Positions 25,402-33,133 are shown, counted from the first letter of the stretch. The stretch: 64,000 nucleotides of DNA from Planctomycetota bacterium (GCA_021604805.1 BQJR01000003.1:186001-250000), one strand, 5' to 3'. Program-made: numbers and translations. Notes: generated from the sequence alone by a model not told the origin.

Positions 25402-26813
25402 GTGCTGCCGTACTCGCGTCGCGCGCGGCTGCTACCGAGGCCGAGCGCCTTGCGGTACTTGGTCACCGTGCGACGCGCGATCTCGAGTTCGTGTTCGTCG
25501 GCGAGCAGACGCACGATGGCTTCGTCGGAGAGCGGCGCGCGCTTGTCTTCGGCATCCACGATGCGCCGGATCAGGTCTTGCACCGAGGCGCGCGACGAGG
25601 TCTCGCTGTCGGCCGCGCCGGGTTTGCTGGCCACCTCACCGGTGAAGAAGGTCTTGAGCGGGAAGATGCCGCGCGGCGTCTGGATCGACTTGCCCGAGAT
25701 CGCGCGGCTGATCGTGGACACGTGCACGCCGAGCGCGTCGGCCACCTCTTGCATGCGCAGCGGGCGCAGCTTCGCGGGGCCGTCGTCGAGGAACGCGTGT
25801 TGCCGTGTGACGAGTTCGTTGGCCACGCGGAAGAGCGTGTGCTTGCGCTGCTCCACCGCTTCGATGAGCGACTGCGCACCCTCGATCTTGGAGCGCAAGT
25901 GTTTGCGCAACTCACTGTCGACGCGCCGGTCGCGCGCCATCTCGAGATAACTGCGCGACACGGAGAGCGTGGGCAACCAGTCGTTCTCGAGATGGATCTC
26001 GTAGTCGTCGCCCACGCGATGCACCACCACGTCGGGCCGCACGACAGGCACGTCGGAGCGGCCATAGCGACGGCCCGGCACCGGGTCGAGGTGGCTGATC
26101 AAGTCGATGGCGGCGAGCACGTCGTCGACCTCGCGCTCGGTGTCGCGGCAGATGCGCGGGATGCGATTGCGCGCGATGTCGTCGAGATGGTTCAGCACCA
26201 GCGTGGCCAGGAACTGGTAGTCGGCCTGCTCGGGGTCGAGCTGCAGCAGCAGGCATTCCTCGAGGTCACGACAGCCGATGCCGGGCGGGTCGAGTCGCTG
26301 CACCACGTGCAGCGCGGCCTCGCGTTCTTCGTCACTGGCGGGCGGGTCGAGCGTGAGTTCCAGGTCGTCCAGCGGCAGGTCGAGCCAGCCGCGGTCGTTG
26401 AGCGCGTCGAGGATCGCGTGGCAGATCGCGCGTTGTCGCGGCTCGAGCTCGAGCACGTCGAGTTGACGCGCCAGCGCGTCGGCCAGCGACTCCTCGGCCT
26501 CCGCCGTGGCCTCGAGCACGTCGGTGCGCGAGGCCGCTTCAGTGTTCGACGAGGGTCGCCATTCGTCGTCGGCGTACTCGTCGGGGTCGAAGTCGTCGAC
26601 CTCGGAATCCGACTCGGTGTCGGCGTCGGCCTCGGTGCTCTCGGCAGGCTCTTCACGCTCCGCTTCGAGCGCTTCGTTCGCTTGCAGCTCTTGCTCGACG
26701 AGCTCGAGCAGGTCGAGTGCCGGCAGCTGCAAGACCTCGATGCGCTGCAGGATCTGCGGCGACAAACGCAGCTGCAGATCCGTGCGCAGGCCTTGCTGCA
26801 GACCGAGGTTCAC
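25398..26813 (-). CDS. rpoN: RNA polymerase sigma-54 factor
   Basis: A 471-residue sigma-54. The Gln/Leu-rich activator-interaction region I is at the N-terminus (LGLQQGLRTDLQLRLSPQIL), then an acidic region of about 50 residues (TESDSEVDDFDPDEYADDEW), the core-binding domain, the HTH region and the C-terminal RpoN box ARRTVTKYRKALG. I chose the GTG at 26813, which overlaps the recR stop in GTGA; the longer ORF only adds sequence antisense-shifted from recR. It directs transcription at GG-GC promoters with AAA+ activators. No such activator is encoded in the window. Confidence 0.95.
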   Translation of the reverse strand: MNLGLQQGLRTDLQLRLSPQILQRIEVLQLPALDLLELVEQELQANEALEAEREEPAESTEADADTESDSEVDDFDPDEYADDEWRPSSNTEAASRTDVLEATAEAEESLADALARQLDVLELEPRQRAICHAILDALNDRGWLDLPLDDLELTLDPPASDEEREAALHVVQRLDPPGIGCRDLEECLLLQLDPEQADYQFLATLVLNHLDDIARNRIPRICRDTEREVDDVLAAIDLISHLDPVPGRRYGRSDVPVVRPDVVVHRVGDDYEIHLENDWLPTLSVSRSYLEMARDRRVDSELRKHLRSKIEGAQSLIEAVEQRKHTLFRVANELVTRQHAFLDDGPAKLRPLRMQEVADALGVHVSTISRAISGKSIQTPRGIFPLKTFFTGEVASKPGAADSETSSRASVQDLIRRIVDAEDKRAPLSDEAIVRLLADEHELEIARRTVTKYRKALGLGSSRARREYGST

Positions 26814-27418
26814 CGCCCGCCGCCTTCCAGGTTCACGCGTCCAGCGAGCGCGTCGGAGAGCATCGCCGAGTTGCTGTACTCGATGGCCGAGCCCGACGCG
26901 ACGCCGCGCGCGATGCGCGACACCTGCACGGGTTGGCCGTCGAGCGCGCGCACGATGTGCAGCGCCGTGGCGTCGCCCTCGTAGTCGGGGTTCGTGGCGA
27001 CGATGACTTCGCTCACGCTGCCGCCCGACACGCGATCCACCAACGCCGAGAGCGTGAGGTCTTTCGCTTCCACACCTTCGAGCGGACTCACGTGGCCGAG
27101 CAACACATGGTAGAGCCCCTTCCAACCGGCCTCTTCGAAGGCCGTGACATCACGCGGTTGCTCCACCACGAGCAGCCGCGCGTGCTCGCGATCCGGATCC
27201 GAACACAGCGAGCACGGATCGCTCTCGGCCAGGTTGTGGCAGGTGCTGCAGGCCACGACCGCGTCTTGCAGGGCGAGCAGCGCCTCGGCGAGTTCGTGCG
27301 TCTCGTCGTGCGGAGCGCGCAGCAGATGGAAGGCGAGACGCTCGGCCGTGCGCGTGCCCACACCGGGCAAGCGCTTCAGCGCGTCGACGAGTCGGGCGAG
27401 TGCGGGAGGAACAGCCAT
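26810..27418 (-). CDS. recR: Recombination mediator RecR
   Basis: A 202-residue RecR. It has the helix-hairpin-helix (VDALKRLPGVGTRTAERLAF), the four-Cys zinc finger (CSTC...CSLC), and the TOPRIM domain with LLVVEQPRDVTAFEEAGW and the downstream VIVATNPDYEGDATA motif. It works with RecO to load RecA at gaps. It sits in the widespread dnaX-ybaB-recR order, 35 bases after ybaB, and overlaps rpoN by 4 bases. Confidence 0.96.
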   Translation of the reverse strand: MAVPPALARLVDALKRLPGVGTRTAERLAFHLLRAPHDETHELAEALLALQDAVVACSTCHNLAESDPCSLCSDPDREHARLLVVEQPRDVTAFEEAGWKGLYHVLLGHVSPLEGVEAKDLTLSALVDRVSGGSVSEVIVATNPDYEGDATALHIVRALDGQPVQVSRIARGVASGSAIEYSNSAMLSDALAGRVNLEGGGR

Positions 27419-27453
27419 GCCTCGATCCTACCGTCGGTCGGCGCGGGATCGTG

Positions 27454-27756
27454 TCAGAACTCGGGGAGCTTCAGCCCGCCCGTGAGCCGCGCGCGTTCGG
27501 TGTCGCGGAAAGTGCGTGAGGCGGCGGTGGCCTGACGCAGCGCTTCGAGCAGCGTGTCTTGCACGAGTGACACGTCTTCCTTGAGCAGCTCCGGGTCGAG
27601 CTTGAGACTCACGACGTCGCCAGCTCCGTTGGCCACGACCTCCACCGCCCCACCGCCCGAGCTGGCGCGGACCTCGTGAGCGGCGAGTTTTTCTTCGAGG
27701 TCGGCGAGCGCGCGCTCCAAGTTCTGCGCCTGTTCGAGCAGGTGTCGGAAGTCCAT
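27454..27756 (-). CDS. ybaB: YbaB/EbfC nucleoid-associated protein
   Basis: A 100-residue protein beginning MDFRHLLEQAQNLERALADL, with the long N-terminal helix followed by VEVVANGAGDVVSLKLDPEL, typical of YbaB/EbfC DNA-binding dimers. I set the start at ATG 27756, where the family begins; the open frame continues upstream across dnaX in a shadow frame. It lies between dnaX (59-base gap) and recR, its usual position. Confidence 0.93.
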   Translation of the reverse strand: MDFRHLLEQAQNLERALADLEEKLAAHEVRASSGGGAVEVVANGAGDVVSLKLDPELLKEDVSLVQDTLLEALRQATAASRTFRDTERARLTGGLKLPEF

Positions 27757-27815
27757 GGTGCAGCCCCCTGTTTGCGTTCGTGGTCGGTGGGTTCGGTGAG
27801 TGGTTCGACGCGTCG

Positions 27816-29618
27816 CTAGCCGTCGACGTCGTGAGCATCGGGCCAGAGCTCGCGCACGCGACGCTCGATGGGGTTGCCGCCGCCCGCCTCCGCCGAGGAG
27901 CCGGGCGCGCTCGCGGGGTTGGCCTTGGAGTTGGCCTTGGAGTCCGCCTGAGAGTCGGGCGCGGAGCTGGCCTCCTCGATGCGCAAGCTGAGGCGCGCGC
28001 CGCAGGCCTTCTCGGCGGCGGCCAGCAACTGCTTGGCCACGTCGGGCGATTGCGGGTCGTAGAGCGGCGGTGGGCCATCGCGCGGCGGGCACAACACGAG
28101 CGCGTCGCCCTCGTGGCGCAGCGCGGTGTAGCGCAGCAGCTCGAGACGCAGCGAGCGGCCGGGGACAGCCTCGAGGAAGCGCGTGCGGAAATCGGCGGTC
28201 GGTGCTGGCGTGGCAGACGCAGTCGCCGCCTGCGGGGCTGCTGCGGCCTTCGCTGCCGGTGCCGCGTGTGCCGCCGACACAGGCTGCGCGGCTGGCGCAG
28301 ACCGCGGTGACGCCGCCGCGCGTGGCGCGGGCTGTGGCGCGGGCTCGCGTTGCATCGCGCTGCCGTCCTGCGTGGAAGGCGCGGCCGCTCGCGGGGCAGG
28401 TCGCGACGTCGCGCTGGGTGTCGCGCGCGGCGACGCTGCGCGTGCAGCCGCTGCCGGCGACGCAGGCCGCGCTGGCGCCACGGGGGCGCTCGTCGCTCCC
28501 CCACTCGCGAGCAACTCGGCCATGCCCGCCAACTGTTCGAGCCGCGCCAAACTGATCAGCGCCATCTCGACGACCAGCTGCCCGTCGTGTCGCTGCCGTA
28601 GGCGACGCTGCGCCTCGAGCAACACGTCGAGCATCGCCACCACGTGATCCACGTTCGTGCGCGCGGCCAAGTCGGTGAGCGCGGCCAGTTCCTGATCGCC
28701 GCGGTCGGCGGGCGTCCCCCCCGCGCAACTCACCAACACACCCTCGAGCCACTCCACGAGCTGAGCCAGCAAGTCAGCCGGGCGCGCACCGCGGTCCAAC
28801 GCTTGTTCGGCGAGGCGTTGCACCTCCGCCGTGTCGCTCTGCAGCGCGGACGACAACATGCTCTGCAACAGTTCGGCGGAAAGCCGCCCCGTGAGGCGTT
28901 CGAAGTCTTCGACGCGCGGGGAACCTTCGCCGAAGGTGATCAGTTGGTCGAGCAAGGTGAGGGCGTCGCGCATACCGCCTTGCGCGTGACGCGCCACGCG
29001 CGGCAACAGCTCCTCGGGCGCCGTCACGTTCTCGCCGTCGCACACCTGCCCGAGTCGCAGCGCGATCTGATCCGCCATGAGACGCCGGAAGTCGAGGATC
29101 TGGCAGCGCGAGCGGATCGTCTCCGGGACCTTCAGCGGTTCGGTCGTGGCCAGGATGAACTTGGCGTGCGCGGGCGGTTCCTCGAGGGTCTTCAGCAGCG
29201 CGTTGAAAGCCGCCGTGCTGAGCATGTGCACTTCGTCCACGATCGTGATGCGGAAGCGCGCTTCCACCGGCGCGAAGCGCAGTCGCTCGATGAGTTCGCG
29301 CACGTTCTCCACGCGGTTGTGCGACGCGCCGTCGATCTCCTCCACGTCGAAGCACTCGCTGCCTTCATCGATGCTGGTGCACACGCGGCAGGTGCCGCAG
29401 GGTTCGCCGAGCGCGTTCTCCAGGCAGTTGAAGGCCTTGGCGAGGATGCGCGCCATGGACGTCTTGCCCACGCCGCGCGGGCCGGAGAACAGGAAGGCGT
29501 GGGCGGCGCGACCATCGCGGAGGGACGACTGCAACACGCGGGCGGCGTCTTCTTGCCCGACGACATCGGCGAAGACGCGCGGGCGATAACGATTCGCGAG
29601 GACGGTGTAGCCAGCCAT
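27816..29618 (-). CDS. dnaX: DNA polymerase III subunit tau/gamma
   Basis: A 600-residue clamp-loader subunit. AAA+ signatures: P-loop SGPRGVGKTS (45-54), zinc-binding Cys65, 74, 77 and 80, Walker B VDEVHML near 128, and sensor-like TIRSRCQ. Residues about 370-500 are an Ala/Pro-rich linker, then a C-terminal domain near 505-560. It is followed by ybaB-recR and preceded by the SRP RNA and two tRNA-Ser genes, an arrangement known from Bacillus (scr-dnaX-yaaK-recR). I saw no A-rich slippery site for a programmed gamma frameshift. Confidence 0.95.
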   Translation of the reverse strand: MAGYTVLANRYRPRVFADVVGQEDAARVLQSSLRDGRAAHAFLFSGPRGVGKTSMARILAKAFNCLENALGEPCGTCRVCTSIDEGSECFDVEEIDGASHNRVENVRELIERLRFAPVEARFRITIVDEVHMLSTAAFNALLKTLEEPPAHAKFILATTEPLKVPETIRSRCQILDFRRLMADQIALRLGQVCDGENVTAPEELLPRVARHAQGGMRDALTLLDQLITFGEGSPRVEDFERLTGRLSAELLQSMLSSALQSDTAEVQRLAEQALDRGARPADLLAQLVEWLEGVLVSCAGGTPADRGDQELAALTDLAARTNVDHVVAMLDVLLEAQRRLRQRHDGQLVVEMALISLARLEQLAGMAELLASGGATSAPVAPARPASPAAAARAASPRATPSATSRPAPRAAAPSTQDGSAMQREPAPQPAPRAAASPRSAPAAQPVSAAHAAPAAKAAAAPQAATASATPAPTADFRTRFLEAVPGRSLRLELLRYTALRHEGDALVLCPPRDGPPPLYDPQSPDVAKQLLAAAEKACGARLSLRIEEASSAPDSQADSKANSKANPASAPGSSAEAGGGNPIERRVRELWPDAHDVDG

Positions 29619-29776
29619 GCGCTCAGCCTACGGCACCGTCGCGTGAGCCGTCGAGGACAGGCTGCGCGAGTTCTCGCGCACATGCGGTGGCGCGCGTCGG
29701 GCGCACGCGCTCAGCGCGAGGTCGGGATCCTGGATTCAGATCTCGAGTTCAGCGCGGCGCCGTGATCCCGCACTCA

Positions 29777-29895
29777 GCGCGGCGTCGAAGGGAGCCGGCA
29801 GCACAACGGAGACATCGCTTAGGGCTGCTCCCGTCAGGGCCTGACCCGGTTCACGCGTTCCGCTCGCCACCGGCGCCCATCGTCGACGCGCCAAG
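29777..29895 (-). ncRNA. ffs: Signal recognition particle RNA, small bacterial type
   Basis: Minus-strand text contains GGGTCAGG, CCC and GGGAGCAGCCCTAAGC in the order expected for the Ffh-binding helix 8 (consensus GGTCAGG...GGAAGGAGCAGCC). The flanks pair over long stretches: GGGCGCCGGTGGC (around 29880-29868) with GCTGCCGGCTCCC (around 29803-29791), and CGTCGA (about 29887) with TCGACG (about 29788). This gives the single long hairpin of a 4.5S-like RNA of about 115 nt. Its position just upstream of dnaX and downstream of two tRNA-Ser genes is a known synteny. Ends are approximate. The apical loop differs somewhat from GGAA (CCTGACGG). Confidence 0.85.
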
Positions 29896-29905
29896 CAAGG
29901 AGGAA

Positions 29906-29993
29906 TGGCGGAGAGGGTGGGATTCGAACCCACGGATCCGTGAGGATCAACGGTTTTCGAGACCGCCACAATCGACCACTCTGTCACCTCTCC
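29906..29993 (-). tRNA. tRNA-Ser(CGA)
   Basis: An 88-nt cloverleaf. The acceptor stem GGAGAGG pairs with CCTCTCC, the discriminator is G and CCA is encoded. The anticodon loop CTCGAAA gives anticodon CGA, reading UCG. A long variable arm (GATCCTCACGGATC region) and TTCGAATCC in the T loop are typical of serine tRNAs. It lies 42 bases downstream of tRNA-Ser(GGA) and just before the SRP RNA, probably in one transcript. Confidence 0.95.
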
Positions 29994-30035
29994 AGGTGTG
30001 CAACGTCAGCGTGCAAGCGCGCGAGATCCAGGCAG

Positions 30036-30127
30036 TGGCGGAGAGGGTGGGATTCGAACCCACGGAACGGTTTGACCCGTTCACTCGCTTTCCAAGCGAG
30101 CACAATCGGCCACTCTGTCACCTCTCC
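30036..30127 (-). tRNA. tRNA-Ser(GGA)
   Basis: A 92-nt cloverleaf with the same acceptor stem as its neighbour, encoded CCA, a stem CTCGC/GCGAG enclosing loop TTGGAAA, hence anticodon GGA reading UCC and UCU. The long variable arm (GAACGGG...CCGTTC) marks it as class II serine. A predicted promoter lies about 55 bases upstream. Confidence 0.95.
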
Positions 30128-30181
30128 GTATCCTGCACGGCATGCTGCACCCGGCTCGCAGTGGTCGCGAACCGGCCCAGC

Positions 30182-30210
30182 ACTGTACGGACCACCGGCG
30201 GGAGGCTCAA
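30182..30210 (-). promoter_or_regulatory. Predicted promoter for the tRNA-Ser pair, SRP RNA and possibly dnaX
   Basis: On the minus strand TTGAGC (30210-30205), a 17-base spacer and TACAGT (30187-30182). Start would be near 30176, about 50 bases before tRNA-Ser(GGA). The hexamers match consensus at 4-5 of 6 positions with ideal spacing. Confidence 0.5.
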
Positions 30211-30321
30211 TCCCTCGGGGGCGAGTCGCGCGGATTCCCGCGCTCGTCGACGGCCAGCTCGCTTGCGATCGAGCCGGCGCGGGCGAGAACCGAGCCAAGA
30301 TCGGGTGGGTGCTCGCGGAGC

Positions 30322-30813
30322 TCAGGCGTCCCGCGCGCGGTGGCGTCGATCTCGGAAGAAGGCGCGCAGGAGTTCGGCGCAGGCCTCTCGTTCACGGCTG
30401 GGCAGCAGCTCGAGGCGGTGATTCAAGCGTGGGTCGCGCACCACGTCGCGGAGCGAACCACAGGCTCCGGTTTTCGGGTCGGGCGCGCCGAACATCAGGA
30501 AGTCGACGCGGGCCAAGACCAGCGCTCCGGCGCACATCGCGCAGGGCTCGAGCGTGACGGCGAGCATGCTCCCCGCCGGCATGCGTGGCCGACCGAGCCG
30601 CTGACCCGCTGCGCTCAGCACCAGCCTTTCGGCGTGCGCGGTGGGATCGCCGCTGGCTTCGATGCGGTTGTGGTCGCGCGCCAAGAGCTCCCCGTCCGGG
30701 CCGAGCAAGGCCGCCCCCACCGGGACTTCCGCCTCGGCAGCGGCGAGACGAGCCTCGTCCAGCGCCATCTGCATCGCGCGCTCGAGGCGCTCCTCGGGTG
30801 GCGAAGAGGGCAT
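30322..30813 (-). CDS. tadA: tRNA-specific adenosine deaminase
   Basis: A 163-residue zinc deaminase that converts A34 to inosine in tRNA-Arg(ACG). The catalytic signature is TAHAE (H60, E62) and PCAMC (C91, C94), with VGAALL and GACGSLRDVV also conserved. I chose ATG 30813 because GGAG lies eight bases upstream; a TTG start 36 bases earlier has none. Its substrate gene, tRNA-Arg(ACG), lies about 260 bases upstream on the same strand. Confidence 0.93.
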   Translation of the reverse strand: MPSSPPEERLERAMQMALDEARLAAAEAEVPVGAALLGPDGELLARDHNRIEASGDPTAHAERLVLSAAGQRLGRPRMPAGSMLAVTLEPCAMCAGALVLARVDFLMFGAPDPKTGACGSLRDVVRDPRLNHRLELLPSREREACAELLRAFFRDRRHRARDA

Positions 30814-31069
30814 GCGCAGCACTCCAGGGGGCGGATGGTCAGCAGCCAAGCTCGAGCTGACGTGACCGCAGACGCCGCAACTATAAGGAGCGACCTGCGC
30901 AGCGTCTGCTCCGCGGACTCAGCCGGCAGGGCTGGTCGAGCTGGCTCCGGCGTGCCAGCCATCCCGGTATGCGGGCCGCAGTAGGAGCAGCCGCAGCGGA
31001 ACCAACCACGGCAGGCGCGCTCGAAGTCGCACCAACTGCTCCCCGCGCGGAGCCCGCGCAGAGGGAGAG

Positions 31070-31146
<77 letters not shown>

Positions 31147-31177
31147 ACGCGGTTCGACACGAGTGCCGAAGCGGCGG

Positions 31178-31207
31178 ATGAAACACTCCGCGCCCCCCGC
31201 GTGTCAA
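31178..31207 (-). promoter_or_regulatory. Predicted promoter of tRNA-Arg(ACG)
   Basis: A perfect -35 TTGACA (31207-31202), an 18-base GC-rich spacer and TTTCAT (31183-31178) on the minus strand. Transcription would start near 31171, about 25 bases before the tRNA. The spacer is rich in G, as seen at some stringently controlled promoters, but this is only suggestive. Confidence 0.5.
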
Positions 31208-31634
31208 CACTGAGTGCAAGACGCGATCTCCCTCGCGTCGGGCGAATCGGGGTGTCGTTGCGTAAAAAATCGTGCGTCGGCCCAACTTTTTTTTGACGTG
31301 TTGCTGAAGCGCGCGCAGCGCTCGGCGCATTGCTCGCGCCGACACGTCCGTCGCGGGTGAGAAACACGCATCCACCGCGCAGTCAGTGACAGAAACTCTT
31401 GAATTGCAGGCAATTCACGCATGCGGCCGAACGCGCGTCGCGTGTTGAGAACTCGCGTAACGGGTGCTCCGTGCGCGTCAACGTGCAGGCACACGCTGCA
31501 CGATGCGCGCGGCGTTGCGATCGTCGACCCGCATCTTCCCCTCTACATCCGCTCCCGATGCCACCGATACACCCAACAACCAGAGAACGGTGCGTTCTCT
31601 CGTGAACCTTTTGCAAAAGGGAGTTCCAGGAACC
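31208..31634 (+). promoter_or_regulatory. Upstream region of the histone-like gene with three palindromes
   Basis: This gap has no convincing gene and contains noticeably more A and T than its surroundings (runs of six A near 31265 and eight T near 31290). It holds three perfect inverted repeats: TGAATTGC-AG-GCAATTCA at 31400-31417, AGAGAAC-GGTGC-GTTCTCT at 31582-31600, and the 14-base palindrome CCTTTTGCAAAAGG at 31607-31620. The last two lie directly before the AGGA Shine-Dalgarno of the gene at 31635. They could be protein-binding sites or leader hairpins. The promoter itself was not identified. Confidence 0.5.
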
Positions 31635-31988
31635 ATGGCGAAGAAGGCCACCCGAAAGAAAGCGACCCGTAAGAAGGCCGCTCGTAAAACGACCCGTAAG
31701 AAGGCCACGCGCAAGAAGGCCACGCGCAAGAAGGCCACGCGTAAGAAGGCCACGCGTAAGAAGGCCACGCGTAAGAAGGCCACTCGCAAGAAGGCCACGC
31801 GTAAGAAGGCGACTCGCAAGAAGGCGACTCGCAAGAAGGCCACGCGTAAGAAGGCCACTCGCAAGAAGGCCACGCGCAAGAAGGCCACGCGCAAGAAGGC
31901 CACGCGTAAGAAGGCCACGCGTAAGAAGGCCACTCGCAAGAAGGCCACGCGTAAGAAGGCGACTCGCAAGACCGCGCGTCGTCGTTGA
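31635..31988 (+). CDS. Histone H1-like Lys/Arg repeat protein
   Basis: A 117-residue, extremely basic protein made almost wholly of the pentapeptide KKATR: two copies, then KKAAR and KTTR, then 18 uninterrupted copies and a KTARRR tail. It resembles the C-terminal tails of eukaryotic histone H1 and bacterial H1-like proteins such as Hc1/Hc2, which bind and compact DNA without a folded domain. The ATG at 31635 has AGGA upstream and opens MAKKATR directly. It has no globular part. Likely nucleoid-associated; the repeat suggests one Lys-Lys-Ala-Thr-Arg per 15 bases expanded by slippage. Confidence 0.85.
   Translation: MAKKATRKKATRKKAARKTTRKKATRKKATRKKATRKKATRKKATRKKATRKKATRKKATRKKATRKKATRKKATRKKATRKKATRKKATRKKATRKKATRKKATRKKATRKTARRR
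31641..31975 (+). repeat. Tandem 15-base coding repeat (KKATR units)
   Basis: About 20 units of roughly AAGAAGGCCACGCGT, varying mainly at third positions (ACG/ACT, CGT/CGC). The pattern is in frame with the histone-like gene and is coding, not CRISPR. Variation is clustered in wobble positions, which points to selection on protein sequence after expansion. Confidence 0.85.
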
Positions 31989-31995
31989 TCAGCGC

Positions 31996-32057
31996 CCCCG
32001 CTTCGGCGGGGTGACGACGGGCGCTTCCTGGAACTCCAGGAGGCGCCCGTTGTTCAA
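31996..32057 (+). terminator. Two hairpins after the histone-like gene
   Basis: First hairpin CCCCGC-TTCG-GCGGGG at 31996-32011, a stable UUCG tetraloop 8 bases after the stop. The second is 32019-32048: a 13-base stem GGGCGCTTCCTGG / CCAGGAGGCGCCC with loop AACT and one G-U pair, followed by GTTGTTCAATTCT, moderately T-rich. Together they look like an intrinsic terminator. Confidence 0.65.
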
Positions 32058-32183
32058 TTCTGGGCCACGCTCGCGCTGGAACCGGAACAGGCTCGGCCTC
32101 GACGCGACTCCGCGCCCGGACCGGAAGCCGGCCAGCTCCGTCTCTCCTGCATCCCCCCGACACGCCCCGCACGTGTCAACGCT

Positions 32184-32273
32184 CGTGTTCCCCTGCGCGC
32201 GTTTTCCCCGTGGTTCAAAGGGGAAACATGCACCGCACCGAAACACCCAGCGACGTGTTCCCTGCGCGCCGTT
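32184..32273. repeat. Short direct repeats and a stem-loop between convergent genes
   Basis: Two near-identical 20-base segments, CGTGTTCCCCTGCGCGCGTT (32184-32203) and CGTGTTCCCTGCGCGCCGTT (32254-32273), flank an inverted repeat TTTCCCC...GGGGAAA (32203-32226, 10-base loop). The region lies between the 3' ends of the histone-like and HAD genes. The stem-loop could terminate the HAD transcript. No gene is visible here. Confidence 0.45.
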
Positions 32274-32295
32274 CAGCCCGAGGGCGGCGCAGAAC

Positions 32296-32991
32296 TCATG
32301 CTTCGGTGCCCGGCTCCGTCTGCCGCAAGCTCCCCGACTCCAGGCTCTCGGCGTCGAGCTCTGCGAGGGAGCCCAGCACTCCCTGCGCGCCCGCCTCGAT
32401 GTGCGCAGCGCCGTCATCGTGCGCAGCTGGCAGCGCGAGCACGGTCATCCCTGCCGCGCGCGCAGCCGTGACCCCGTGCACGGCGTCTTCCACGACCAAG
32501 CACGCGTGCGGCGCCACACCGAGACGCTTCGCAGCTTCGAGGAACAGATCCGGAGCGGGTTTGCCAGCCGTGACCTCGTCGCCAGAAACCAACGTGGAGA
32601 AGAGTGCGCCGACGCCGAGCAGGCGCACCACGAGTTCGACCTGCACGCGCGTCGCTGACGACGCCACGCCGAGTTTGAATCCCGCCGAAGCCAAAGCCAG
32701 CAAGCACTCGAGCGCACCCGGCGTAGGCGGCAAGGGCTCGCTCGCCATGCGTTCCAAGGTGAGCGCCAAGCGCTGACGCTTGAGTCGTGCAGGCGACTCA
32801 CGGAGTTCGAAGCGCGTCACCAACTCCGCGAAGAAGGCCTCTTCGGGCATGCCCATGTAGGCGGCGTAGTCGGGCAATTCGAGCCGCGCGCCGTGCGCAG
32901 CGAGCACGGTGTTCGTGCTCGCGAAGTGCAGCGGCTCGCTGTCCACCAACACCCCGTCCATGTCGAAGATCACGGCCTCGAACACACGCAC
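32296..32991 (-). CDS. HAD superfamily phosphatase, beta-phosphoglucomutase-like
   Basis: A 231-residue HAD hydrolase. Motif I DMDGVLVDSE has nucleophile D10 and D12. Motif II is in GVASSAT, motif III Lys in TAGKPAPDLF and motif IV EDAVHGVTAA. The alpha-helical cap inserted after motif I is of the C1 type, as in beta-phosphoglucomutase and phosphoglycolate phosphatases. The substrate cannot be told from sequence. It is divergent from the NSS transporter, with 142 bases between starts. Confidence 0.88.
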   Translation of the reverse strand: MRVFEAVIFDMDGVLVDSEPLHFASTNTVLAAHGARLELPDYAAYMGMPEEAFFAELVTRFELRESPARLKRQRLALTLERMASEPLPPTPGALECLLALASAGFKLGVASSATRVQVELVVRLLGVGALFSTLVSGDEVTAGKPAPDLFLEAAKRLGVAPHACLVVEDAVHGVTAARAAGMTVLALPAAHDDGAAHIEAGAQGVLGSLAELDAESLESGSLRQTEPGTEA

Positions 32992-33073
32992 ACTCCCGAG
33001 AGAAATCGAAGCCGGGATTGTGTCGACGCCACGCCGCGCGGTCCACGCTCTCGCCTTCTGCAGCGCTTGATCC

Positions 33074-33102
33074 TTGTCTCAGAGCCTGCCCACGCTTAGA
33101 AA
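33074..33102 (+). promoter_or_regulatory. Predicted promoter of the NSS transporter operon
   Basis: TTGTCT (33074-33079), 17-base spacer, TAGAAA (33097-33102). A start near 33109 leaves a leader of about 25 bases before the ATG at 33134. Four of six positions match in each hexamer. Confidence 0.4.
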
Positions 33103-33133
33103 CGGGCCATTCCGGAGCCCCAAGGGAGCACTG

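Noticed and set aside
27428..28752. Arg/Pro-rich frames overlapping dnaX and ybaB
   Set aside because: They are frame-shifted readings of the Ala/Pro-rich dnaX linker and have no conserved motif.
31264..31300. Poly-T and poly-A runs as a possible intrinsic terminator
   Set aside because: No stable hairpin precedes either run on either strand, so they were left as composition features of the AT-richer gap.
31478..31969. Antisense ORF of RVAFL repeats over the histone-like gene
   Set aside because: It is the mirror of the KKATR coding repeat. The sense strand has a Shine-Dalgarno and a clean start, and the antisense product is an artificial hydrophobic repeat.
31641..31975. CRISPR-like tandem repeat
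   Set aside because: The 15-base units are contiguous with no unique spacers and are in frame with a coding sequence.
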